This document shows positions 23,357 to 33,316 of a stretch of 33,366 bases of DNA, one piece after another (position 1 is the stretch's first letter; every line of letters starts with the position of its first letter). Position numbers and translations under genes: made by a program. The stretch lies in NCBI GenBank assembly GCA_000697335.1, contig JNEM01013773.1:1-33366 (forward strand). The letters run 5' to 3'. This stretch comes from Conidiobolus incongruus B7586. Taxonomy: Eukaryota > Entomophthoromycota > Entomophthoromycetes > Entomophthorales > Conidiobolaceae. Below the pieces are notes generated by a model. That model worked only from the letters and a program-made list of their open reading frames with translations. It was not told the origin of the DNA and searched no databases.

Positions 23357-24568
23357 ATTCTAATTTATTCCCAGTTATGATAATTGACAACAATTCAATA
23401 TATGAATTCACTAGAAAAATATTGTTTAATATTGATATATTCAAATAAAATAAAAGAAATATCATATTTAAAATTTTCAAATTTCTAATAATGTAAATTG
23501 AATAAAAAATTACCAAATCAACTAAATTTAAATTTCCAATTGTTCAATCTATTCAGCGTATTTACTATAAAATATTTTACTATAAAATATTATACTAAAA
23601 ATTATATTTTTAAAAATTTTCTAATAAATAATAATATTAAACTAAATTAAAATGATAATTTTATATAAATTTTAATTTTTTGATAATTATTTAAAGTGAA
23701 TATTTTAGGGATCGGTCAATGAAATTAATTAAATTAATATCACTCTTTGAAAAAAATATGGGATTATAATATTGATAAATTAATTATTATTAGATATTGA
23801 TTGAATACCTTAAGTATTGGTTAAAGTTGTTGAATAGTAATTTATTATAATGATTAGTATATATATTTTTTTTCAATTAATAAAACCATGTTTATAAATC
23901 AATGTCGAATATATATATAGAACTATAAAACATTCGAAAATACGACTTAATTTAAATAAGTGATTTACATTAATTTTTTAAATATTCGGAGATAACGGAA
24001 TTTTTAAAAAATCAATTTTAAATTTATTGATAAAGTTATTCTTGATATTATAGAGATATATATTATTCCATAATTCAATTCATTACTTTTGTGATTTAAT
24101 ATCGTTATGACATTAAATTTATTGATTTAATTAACATAATAACAATATCAAAAGTATTATTACTATAAATTGTATTTTAACTGAGGAAAAAACTAAATTC
24201 ATTGAAGTATTGTAATAATATTGTGAAATCCAAAGGTATTAACTATTGAAAATAGATTAAAAGATATATTTATTAAAGTTATAAATATGTAGAACTACAC
24301 TTATTTTTAACTTTAAAAATATATATGTATTATTTAATAACTGAATCAGATAATGGTATTTGAAATATATTGATGCAAAGAGGATAAAATTGAAAATAGG
24401 GTAGGAATCAGTAAAAAAGAATTAAGGATACCAATAAAAGCGATAGGTTTAGAATAGTTATACGTAATGACTACTAGATTGATTTGATGGAATAGAAAAA
24501 AACATTAATATTAATAATAAGAAATGGAGATTTAATAAAATTGAATAATTTGTAATAAATGAAAAACA
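23357..24568. other. Spacer upstream of the GH5-like gene and of tRNA-Ile
   Basis: About 1.2 kb of AT-rich DNA that must contain the GH5-like promoter (minus strand). A perfect 15-nt tandem duplication lies at 23561-23590. No gene is supported; short minus-strand frames here are low complexity. Confidence 0.5.
23561..23590. repeat. Two perfect tandem copies of a 15-nt unit
   Basis: The unit tttactataaaatat occurs twice back to back, about 205 bp upstream of the GH5-like start codon. A third, degraded start (ttatactaaaaa) follows. Its position could be regulatory, but with such AT content a slippage origin is simpler. Confidence 0.8.
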
Positions 24569-24642
24569 GCTCCCATAGCTCAGTTGGTTAGAGCGTGGTG
24601 CTAATAACGCCAAGGTCACAGGTTCGATCCCTGTTGGGAGCA
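24569..24642 (+). tRNA. tRNA-Ile (anticodon AAT)
   Basis: The 74-nt sequence folds as a full cloverleaf. Acceptor GCTCCCA pairs with TGGGAGC (24635-24641), with discriminator A at 24642. The D arm contains the A-box-like TAGCTCAGTTGG. The anticodon stem TGGTG/CGCCA encloses loop CTAATAA with AAT at 24603-24605. The T stem ACAGG/CCTGT encloses TTCGATC (B box). There is no intron and no encoded CCA. The modified A34 (inosine) would read ATT, ATC and ATA. Transcription is by Pol III from the internal boxes. An open frame on the opposite strand here is only its antisense. Confidence 0.97.
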
Positions 24643-24643
24643 C

Positions 24644-24649
24644 TTTTTT
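24644..24649 (+). terminator. Pol III terminator of tRNA-Ile
   Basis: A run of six T starts 2 nt after the discriminator base, the standard eukaryotic Pol III stop signal. Confidence 0.9.
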
Positions 24650-24651
24650 AA

Positions 24652-25630
24652 TCAATATTTACTTGAAAACTTTAGTTGATTCAAAATAAATTCCTTAATA
24701 TCTTCAATTTCTTCGTCTTCTTTAGGAATATTATGGCTACATCATTATTTTATTAATCCCTAGTAATATTTTAATTGATATTTTTACCTATTATTGTGAA
24801 ATAAATATATTCAATTTAAACATAGATTACTCAAAAATAAACTAAATTCTACATATTAGAACCTATATTAAAATAAATTAATTATCTCATTATATGAATA
24901 TATGCCTGCTTTAACAACTTTATCATTGGCATCCAATACATGAAGCGAAGGTGTCTTGAAAGGAATTTCACATGATTCGCCAAAAAAAGGATTCCTTGGG
25001 AAGAATCCGGAGCATAAAACAATAAATTTGATAGGGAATTGATTGGGATTAATCAAATTAGATTTGGTATTAATTAAACTATTAATAATGTATGTAAAGC
25101 ATGCTCCTATGAAAAAGTTTTAAAGATATTGCTACATGCATTTTGAAAGATAATTTTTAATATCTTGTGAAAATCAAATAATACCATGAAAAGCACCTTA
25201 GTAATTTATGGATATTTCATCAATTAAATTTGATCATAACATTATATATTACATATTGATCAATAATATGGTTAATATAGGGTAAAGTAACACTTAATAA
25301 TTCAGGGTACTTTCCATCAATTAAGTTCAACCAACAGCTCATCCCTTCTTTATCTAAAATATTATCAGTTTCATTGTAATAATACCGAATATAAATTGAT
25401 CATTTTGGGAGTATTTTGGATAAATTTCATCATATTTGTATTTTGGAATTATATTAGGAGCACTAATATAAACTACAATGAAATAAGTACAAACTATGAA
25501 TCAATAATTAAATAATCCAATTACCAAATTCGACATATCCTTTCAATTTATTTTCCAAAATATTTAATTTAGATTTGAAATAATCTTTATTTTGACTATA
25601 TCCATGTAAACATAAAATTTTGTATTTCAT
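24652..25630 (-). pseudogene. FSH1-type serine hydrolase pseudogene D
   Basis: The minus strand holds recognisable relics of all exons of the FSH family genes further right. Exon 1 (from ATG 25630) reads MKYKILCLHGYSQNK, then an intron in the same place as in copy G, then VYISAPN. A 32-nt GT...TTTTAG segment occupies the position of the next family intron and leads into an exon reading DKEGMSCWLNLIDGKY. The nucleophile elbow exon follows, then GFFPRNPFF...KTPSLHVLDANDK (25056-24905), and a last exon HNIPKEDEEIEDIKEF ending at TGA 24654-24652. Damage: the first Gly of the GFSQG elbow is a TGA stop (25176-25174), the donor after that exon reads AT instead of GT, and the donors after the CWLNLIDG and LDANDK exons are also degraded. 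The stop codon lies 10 bp from the 3' end of the convergent tRNA. No active hydrolase is expected. Confidence 0.82.
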
Positions 25631-26041
25631 ATTTTTTTAATGGTATACAATTAAAGAACTAGGGTTAGGTGATGACGTTGCTAGAATTTAGAATTTAAAA
25701 CTTTAAAATTTATTTTATGGGATAGTATATTAGTATATTAGAATTGGTATTATATCAAGTTTAGAGTGATATTTTAAAAATTCAATGAAATATACAAATC
25801 AAATAAATTTCAAAATTGTTTGAAAAAATTTTTTAACAGTAATAAATTGATTGTATTCGATTTGCAAACTTTGCACTCAATTTTCATATCAATTTCCAAT
25901 AAAAATCTGTTACTTTTTTCAAAAGCTGAATGTATATTGTATAAATCTTAGTGTCAGAATTAATAATATAACATATAAAAACCTGATCCAAACCTAACAC
26001 CATTATCATAATTGAATAAAAAAGTCTAATATAATAATAAC
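25631..26041. other. Divergent spacer between FSH pseudogenes D and E
   Basis: About 410 bp between two copies that point away from each other. No open frame or repeat was recognised. It is the old promoter region of both. Confidence 0.45.
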
Positions 26042-26987
26042 ACGAGTTTACTTAGAATATTATAATTACATAGAAGTGATCAAAAAGTCATTTAATTTAT
26101 ATAAAATCCGGACGTTTGAGATAAAATTAAAAAATATGAACTTGTATCTGTCAAATCACTGCTTCGATTCGCAGAAGATCACGAATTCGTCGATAAAATG
26201 AAGGAAGCTATCGCTGAGAGTGAGGAAAATCAAGTTTTTATTGAATCAATTATTAGTGATTTTATATTGATATTAAGTTTAGAATATAAAGACGTATGTT
26301 ATTAGTTTTATAAAATTGATGATGAATTTCCCAATTTCACGAAATTATTGATATTTTGAATAAATTTTTAAAAGAACTAATATATCATTACACTATTTAA
26401 ATACTATATTATAGTAATAATGATTCATTAACTAATAACTTTTTGATTTTATTATAGGATTCTCACAAAGCAATTTAAAATAAATGAAAAAGCACAATTT
26501 TTCACTAATTAATAATATATCATCAGGAGCAGTTTTTGTCTGAATATTACTCATTACTTGAACAAAATTAACCTTTAATGCAGGCATTCAACCATTCCTA
26601 GCTTCAAGTTTGCCGTCATTCTCAGGATCCCTCTCAGTGATATTTACATTCAAGATCTTTACAAATTACCAAACCAAACTCCCTCTTGTCATATTTATAA
26701 CAATGTATATAGAGATGTGAAACCTAGTAATTTAACCATCTATTATTAAAAAACTATTGATAACTTGATATATAGAAAGAAATCAAATTTTAAGAATCGA
26801 ATTTGCCAATCCTCTTATCGTTCAATATCACCCAGCCTGAGTCATAAATCTAACCAATATCAAAAATTATTTAATTAATCTTAAATTTCAAAGATTATCC
26901 ACAAAAGCCCAATATAGAAAAGTGACAGAACAATTTATTCAAGATCAGCTATCTACTCAAAATCAAATTCATACCAATTTACAGTAA
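26042..26987 (+). pseudogene. FSH1-type serine hydrolase pseudogene E
   Basis: It aligns over its whole length with the intact copy at 27802. The start codon is ACG (26042-26044) in the context of ATGAGTTTACC in the intact gene. Exon 1 then carries several stops but keeps a good stretch, EDHEF..KMKEAIAESEENQ (about 26166-26235). The exon-2 relic (about 26287-26395), the elbow GFSQS (26458-26472; last Gly changed to Ser), a frameshifted exon 4 with SLLEQN-like and PSCH-like remnants (about 26530-26700), NPLIVQYHPA (about 26806-26838), and a last exon STKAQYRKVTEQFIQDQL ending with TAA 26985-26987 follow. It lacks the extra early intron of copies D and G, so it groups with copy F. Clearly non-functional. 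Confidence 0.83.
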
Positions 26988-27801
26988 ATAAATTATACAT
27001 ACATACATATATATGTGATTGATTTCATTAGATTAATCCAACAAGTCGAAATAATTATTGAAGTTTATAAACTATATTTAATGTCAATAAATTCGTGGCT
27101 TTTACAATTTGATTAATTTATATTTATTATTCATTTTAAAAAATTATATATAATTTAATGTTTATTATATACTATTCGATCAAATCTGACAACTTTGATA
27201 TTACAAATAAACTTTAAAGTTTTAATTTTGTATAATATTATAACATACTATAAACATATATAAATACTAATATTTATATCAAGTATCTATTTGATTCATT
27301 GACTTCAATATATTTCAAATATCAATGGGAAATAGCTGTTTCATATACTAATATTTATCACAGTTTAAATTATTAAACTTATCTATATCAATGTATTATT
27401 TTTCATTAAATATTACATTAAATTCTGATAAATTTAAGCTATAAATATTTATATTAACAATCAATTTTCAGTTCAAATTGTAATCCACACTAATTACTAA
27501 ATTCAAAAATCATATATGCAAATGAATCCTTTTAATCTATCATTTTAATTGAAAAAAGTTTAGAATAATGAGAAATTTAAAAACATTTAACTTATATATT
27601 AAATTAATAATGAGAACCATTCTACTATATTAAGGTTGAAATATATCATTTATTATTTTAGTATATGACTGCTTTTTCCAAATTCATCAATATAATTTAA
27701 ATTTGAAATAAATAAACCATAATCTCAAAATTCCCAAAATCATTAATTTAAATAAAACCATTCTTTAATTAATTATTAATAATCATAATTTTAATATTAA
27801 A
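26988..27801. other. Spacer upstream of FSH copy F
   Basis: About 800 bp of AT-rich DNA without a gene. A short (ATAC)n/(AT)n run lies near 26996-27014. The last 100 bp before the ATG are A/T runs only and no specific promoter motif can be claimed. Confidence 0.5.
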
Positions 27802-28766
27802 ATGAGTTTACCTAAAATTTTATGTTTACACGGCTTTGGCCAAAATAAAAGTATTTTTTATAAAAAATCAGGATATTTAAGGAATTATTTGAAGACCAGG
27901 TGTGAATTTGTCTATGTGACAGCTCCTCACCAATTGCCTGAGGATCACGACTTTGTGATTCAAATGAAGGAAAGTTTGAATGAGAGTGGTAAAACTCAAG
28001 GTAATTTTATTGTTATTTATTTTGAATAATAAATTCAATATTTATATGATTGATAGATTATGAACCTTTATGCTATTGGTTTAATAGAATTGAGGAAAAA
28101 TACACCCATTTTCATGAAACTATGGAATTCATGAATAAGGTGTTGAAAGAACAAGTATATATATTTATCAAAACTAGATTATATAAAATATGTTAATTAA
28201 TGATATGTAGGGTCCATTTGTTGGTATATTAGGATTCTCCCAAGGTAATTCGAATTTGATCACCATCTTCAATATTTAATAATTGTTTATAATAGGTGCG
28301 ATTTTTACATCTATATTAACCACACTACTTGAACAAAACCATTCTTTAATCCAACCCTCAAATCATCCCAGCTTAAAGTTTTCAGTATTATTCTCGGGAT
28401 TCTATCCTCGAGATCCTGAAATTCAAAATTATTTCCAATTACCCATTCAAACCCCATCTTGTCATATTTTTGGCGATCAAGATCCTGCTGTATCGCCTGG
28501 TAATTTTATTATTTATTTAACCATTAATATTAAATTATATTTAATCAAATTTATAGAAAAGAGTATTGGTTTAACTCAAAAATTCTCCAATCCTGTCATT
28601 ATTAGACATTCTGGAGGGTAAATATTTTAATATATCACTTAATAATTTACTAATAGTGCAATATTTTAGTCATGTACTACCTACCAAAGCGGAATATAGA
28701 AAGGCAATAGTACAATTTATTGAAGATCAATTAGATAATACTAATAATGTACACCCTAATTTATAA
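27802..28766 (+). CDS. FSH1-family serine hydrolase, intact copy F
   Basis: Six exons: 27802-28000, 28057-28154, 28211-28244, 28296-28499, 28557-28617 and 28670-28766. The five GT-AG introns are 51-57 nt; the spliced frame is 693 nt and encodes 230 aa, close to yeast Fsh1 (243 aa). It begins MSLPKILCLHGFGQN, the family's N-terminal strand and oxyanion segment. The alpha/beta-hydrolase triad is complete: Ser109 in GFSQG, Asp173 in GDQDP, His200 in SGGHVLP. No signal peptide or membrane segment is seen, so it is probably cytosolic. Family knowledge: FSH1/OVCA2-type enzymes act on esters, thioesters or lysophospholipids (Fsh1-3, OVCA2, LovG-like thioesterases); the substrate here is unknown. It lacks one intron that copies D and G carry between CEF and VYVTAP. 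No biosynthetic gene cluster surrounds it. Confidence 0.92.
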
Positions 28767-28945
28767 TTAATAAATTTAATTTGAATAATTTTTTAAATTG
28801 ATTACTAATCAAAAAATTCAATTAATCTCAAGGATCAATTTTTGATGAAAATCCATTAATTTTCAAATCAATCAAAATCACATGAATACCCTACAAAATT
28901 AATATAAATATTTGTAATAGAAACCAATCTAAAATTAAAATTTAA

Positions 28946-29938
28946 ATGAGGAAATTACCTAAAATATTGTGTTTACATGGATATGGACAAAATCCTACAA
29001 TTTTATTTAAAAAAACAAAATTATTAAGACAACAATTGAATAATAGGTGCGAATTGGGTAAATTTTATATTCAATTTTTATTAATATTTTAAAATAATAT
29101 ATATTATTTTTGATTTAGTTTATATTACAGCACCATATCAATTAAAAGAAGATCACGAACTTGTTATAGCTTCTAAAAAATATATTAGGGATAGGGGATT
29201 GGAGCATCAAGCTAAGAGTAATTCTATTCAATTTGTGAATGATTTTTATTAATTATAACTCAGATTTTGAACCATTATACCATTGGTTTACTAGGATTGA
29301 AAATAAATGGGTTGGAATTAATGATACTTTAGTTTATTTGAATAATGTTTTGAGATCACAAGTGAGTAAAGGTTATTTTCTAAGTGAAATATTCACTAAA
29401 TAGTTTTTTAGGGTCCATTTGATGGTATTTTAGGATTTTCTCAAGGTAACTATCCTATATTGAACTCTGTTAAGATTAGTTTTGATCAACAATCTATTAG
29501 GAGCAGTGTTGGGATCTATGATGACATCACTACTTGAGTCAAACCATCCATTAATGAAAGCATCAGAGCATCCATCTTTCAAATTTAGTGTATTAATATC
29601 AAGCTTTTTCCTAGCAACAGGCCAAGTTAATTCATATTATCAAATTCCAATCAAAACGCCATCCTGTCATGTTTGGGGAATTAAAGATAATATAATACTA
29701 CCAAGTAAATATAATTTAATTTTTTTATTTCATATTATTTTAGTTAACTTTGACTAGAATCCAGTTTAGATCATAGTAAAAAATATATTAAACCAATTAC
29801 TATTGAACATAATTTAGGGTAATTATAATTATAAAATTAAATATAATATAAATTAAAAATTTTAATTGTAGACATGATATCCCCTCAGATCCCCAATATA
29901 TCAATCAAATAATTAATTTTATTAATAATAAATTATAA
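28946..29938 (+). CDS. FSH1-family serine hydrolase, intact but diverged copy G
   Basis: Seven exons: 28946-29057, 29119-29217, 29264-29361, 29412-29445, 29501-29704, 29770-29818 and 29872-29938. Introns are 46-65 nt. The spliced frame is 663 nt, 220 aa. The 98-, 34- and 204-nt exons have exactly the lengths of their counterparts in copy F. The triad is present: Ser113 (GFSQG), Asp177 (GIKDN), His200 (NLGHDIP). Compared with F, the SGFYPRD segment near the active site has become SSFFLAT, and the C-terminus is shorter, so specificity may differ. The acceptor before 29770 is chosen because two nearer AGs would put a stop in frame. It starts only 179 bp after copy F ends, a tandem duplication on the same strand. 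Slight doubt remains over whether it is expressed. Confidence 0.85.
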
Positions 29939-30188
29939 ATATTATTAAAATAATTTTTTAATATATTTAATTTTTTTTATAATTTTGATTATATAAAAAT
30001 ATACAAAAACTAAGCATCAAATTATAATTAATATAACCAATAAAACGTAATGAAATAGATACTGTCATTGTTTTAAATTAGTATTAATATTTATATTTTA
30101 ATTTATATGAATAGTAAATCTAACTAAACAAAATTCTTAATATATAATTATAAAATCAAATTAATGAGCTGAAATCAGTAATATAATA

Positions 30189-31068
30189 ATGGAGCTACCA
30201 AGAATTCTATTCTTTTACCTATATTTTACTGAAATGAGTCAATTCTTGATAAAATGACAAATTTTATAAGGAATCAAGTGAAAAATTTATTGAAATTGGG
30301 TGATTTTATTTTCGATATATCTATTATTAAGTTATTGGACTAACTATATATATTATTAAATTTACATTACAACTTTTGATCAGTTAAATGATAATCATTA
30401 ATATATTATCAGTTTAAAATATATTATTAAGATAATATGCTTGGTTAAAACAATATTATGTTTATAAAGTGATATTATAGTAATTTAATTTAAAGTAATT
30501 TGTAATTTATGTGTTTAAGTATTTTAATTTTTGGAATCAACATGGTATTTGTAATAGAGTTAGAATAGATAAATTGAAATTGATATTAAATTATTTGTAT
30601 ATAAATATTTTTTTGTCCATTGGTTGGTGTATTGTGATTTTTATTTCAAATCAACATAATCTCAAAAAGCAATCAAATATATATATATATATATAATTTA
30701 TTAGGTGCTGTATTGGGATCATTATTAACCATTTTACTTGAAATGTAAGTTCCTTTTGAGCTTAATTATCAATTCGATTCAAGTTTAAATTTTTAAGTTT
30801 CTTTTCAGATTTGGAACTGTATTCGGTCATTGTGTTATTTATGAGTTAATACTCAATCTTTGCACATATTTGGTGAGCAAGATAATATATAAATCATCGA
30901 TTTGTTCTTATATAACTACACAATTTTTAATCATTATTATCAGTAAATTCATAGACCTTATTTCATATCACTTGATCAATTATGTTTAATAGTTTTGTGA
31001 TAACTTTGGATTCCCAAGCATTTCTTTCTATTAAACAATTCATTCAAAAAATTAATGTTTATAATTAA
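30189..31068 (+). pseudogene. FSH1-type serine hydrolase pseudogene H
   Basis: An ATG at 30189 opens MELPRILFFYLYFTEM, a degraded version of the family's N-terminus, followed by a stop about 22 codons in. A piece resembling RNYLKTR (RNQVKNLLKLG) follows. The exons for VYVTAP, the YWF block and the GFSQG nucleophile are not recognisable, and 30310-30700 has been replaced or randomised, with a TA microsatellite just before the next relic. Exon-4 sequence then resumes at 30705 (GAVLGSLLTILLE) and near 30855 (TQSLHIFGEQDN, the Asp motif). The final-exon relic (SIKQFIQKI) ends with TAA about 31066-31068. Without the nucleophile exon no hydrolase can be made. Confidence 0.75.
30677..30695. repeat. 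(AT)n microsatellite within pseudogene H
   Basis: A 19-nt alternating AT run directly before the surviving exon-4 relic of pseudogene H. It replaces part of the intron or acceptor region. Confidence 0.85.
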
Positions 31069-31811
31069 CAATAAAATTTAAATTTAATATTATTATATAT
31101 AAATATAAAATTAATAAATACAGTAATATAGCTTAGCATATTTTAGAATTACTTGGATTATAATGATTGAAAATTATTATTATTAAAAAAATTCAATTCT
31201 CTTATCTATAATATATAATTCAATATTATTTTTATATCATAGAATTCTTTTAATCATTTTTATTAATTTAAGTAAAACTTGAATAATAAAAAATTAGATT
31301 TTAAATATCATTATTGTCATAAGTTAGGAGACTCCATTCCTACTAAATATTCCTATATCAACTAAATGTAAAAGTTATTCTGTCCTTATGTAATCAGCTA
31401 CTTCATCACTATCTTTTAATTGGCTGATGGTTCAAGTCACCAAAAAACCTCATAAATCTTCTTACCTTATTCACTCTATATAAAACCCAGAATTAGAACT
31501 ATCCTTAGAGAATGAGCTTAATTTGAGTATTTCTAGCTATTTGCCTTAAACCAATAAACTTCCTTTTTTTAATAATTATTTGGAATTCCTCAAATATCTC
31601 TTTTATATATAAATTAACCTAAATATAATTTTCCCAACTTATGCTAATATAATAGCAATCTTAAAATTACTTTAATTATATATTAATTTTAATATTTTAA
31701 ATCTTATGTTATATTAATGATTATTGGTTTAATATTACCTTAAATTTAAAAAAAAATGAGAAATTTTTTAATTATTGATTTTCTAAATAAATTATTAACT
31801 TTAAATATATA
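31069..31811. other. Spacer left of the Tc1-like element
   Basis: About 740 bp with no gene. It contains no CpG dinucleotide, as does the transposon to its right. A C-richer patch at 31330-31570 has no open frame; its origin is unclear. Confidence 0.4.
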
Positions 31812-31877
31812 CACTAACTTGCAAAAGTAAGTTATAAAATCAAAAACACTTATATTTTTACTAATAACTTGATTAAT
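31812..31877 (+). repeat. Left terminal inverted repeat of the Tc1-like element
   Basis: The 50 nt at 31828-31877 match the reverse complement of 33366-33317 with about 8 mismatches; the first 19 are identical. Three of the differences are C in this copy against T in the other, as expected from C-to-T decay. The outer 16 nt (31812-31827) have no counterpart inside the window. Confidence 0.85.
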
Positions 31878-32040
31878 ATTTAATAAAATAAACCTAAATT
31901 AAATAATTAAAATCTATTATATTTATTAGTTATATATATCATTAAATGATGATATTTAGCTATTAATTAGCTAAAATATAAACCCTTAAATTTTACCTAA
32001 GGTGAGTTATAAATTTGTAGGTTATTGGTGATAAAAAAAA

Positions 32041-33060
32041 ATTAAAACCTAGTGTATCTACCTTTAACTTTTTTAACTTCTTTAAATTTGTGGGATATAG
32101 AATCAACTAACTTCTTACACTAAAAAGGGTTAATCTTGTTTTATACTTCTTAAACATATTTTTAAAGTTGATTTAAATTTTTTACTAGGGGGAAAGCTTT
32201 AATAACTTTTTTTAACTAATCTTAAAAGTGTTTAATTAGATTAAAGTTAAAAGATTAAAGAAGCTACTTTATAACTATTATCTTGTTATTTTTAAACTAT
32301 TTGGTAATAAAAATATTAATATAATAATAGGTATTATCTTATTAAAAATAACATCAGATTTGTTTAACTTATATTATTTAATGGTTTTTTTCAATTTATT
32401 ATTTAGAATACTTTAATACATTTCAATATTAATTCCCCTATTAACTTTACAAAGATACCTTATACCTAAAGACAACATATATCCCCAAATAATAATTAAC
32501 CCACCATTATACTTTTGGGTAAAATTAACATAATGGTCACAAAGTAGTTTTGCATCTTTTTTAAAGTATCTAGCTTTTTTATTAAATCTACTAAAGTATA
32601 TTTTTGTTTTATTAAACTAAATAACCTTACTTTAATTAGTTTTAGTTTAATATTAGTGGTGACATTTAAACTCCTACTTAATTTTATAGTGGGATTTTTT
32701 TAGTTGGGGTGTTTTTTCTTAAAGTATAAATGGTATCTATGCTAATGTAAAACACATATAATAATATTAATGCTAACTAATATTCCTATATAGTTTTATA
32801 ATTCCTGTTGTATTTCTATAGTAGTATTATATTTACCTATAATAACCAACCTACAAATATACTTCTTATTATGTTTATCTATAATTTTAATATACTTAAG
32901 TTTAAGTTTAAATGTTTTTTTATTGTTATTCTTAATAACCTTAGCTATAATAAATTAGCTAACACTAGTAATTCTAACAATATTATAAATTGATTTACCT
33001 TCTTTATAAAGTTGATTAATACACAAGTAGATTTTTTTAGAGAGGGATTTAAGTATAATA
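32041..33060 (-). pseudogene. Tc1/mariner transposase relic
   Basis: Reading the minus strand from about 33060, an N-terminal helix-turn-helix relic reads LYKEGKSIYNIVRITSVS. A well-preserved catalytic-core stretch (32563-32415) reads DHYVNFTQKYNGG followed by LIIIWGYM, the counterpart of the family's GGGSVMVWG motif. Next come LGIRYLCKVN and IEMY-stop-SILNNKL (compare Y..IL...L), and DVIFNKI where QDND would follow. The C-terminal end near 32041 reads YPTNLKKLKKLKVDTLGF, compare SMPRRI..V..AKGG.TKF. The total span of about 340 codons equals a normal Tc1 transposase. There are many stop codons spread along it. The DDE motif cannot be confirmed. Confidence 0.83.
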
Positions 33061-33316
33061 ATACTAATAAAAAAAATTTAGTATATTTGTAAAATATTAT
33101 ATAAAATAATAACAAAGAGAGAAAAAAGATATGGTTATATATTGTTAAATATATCCTTTTATCTTAAAAACCTATAAATTTATAACTTGCTTTAGTTAAA
33201 TATTAAAGGTTAATATTTTTGCTAATAGTTTACTAAATATATCTAAATATATTTATTTATTATTAAATAATATTTCTTAATTATATATTATAGTTTTAAA
33301 TAATCTAATATATACA

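Noticed and set aside
20302-23380. Several plus-strand frames across the GH5-like gene.
   Set aside because: They are antisense shadows of a single well-conserved minus-strand coding region.
24458-24655. A minus-strand frame of 65 codons reading TGIEPVTLALLAPRSNQLSYG.
   Set aside because: It is the antisense translation of the tRNA-Ile gene, a classic artefact, not a protein.
30511-30696. A 61-codon plus-strand frame inside pseudogene H.
   Set aside because: It lies in the randomised middle of the pseudogene and ends in a TA microsatellite; no similarity to FSH exons.
32808-32993. A plus-strand frame inside the transposon.
   Set aside because: It is antisense to the transposase relic.
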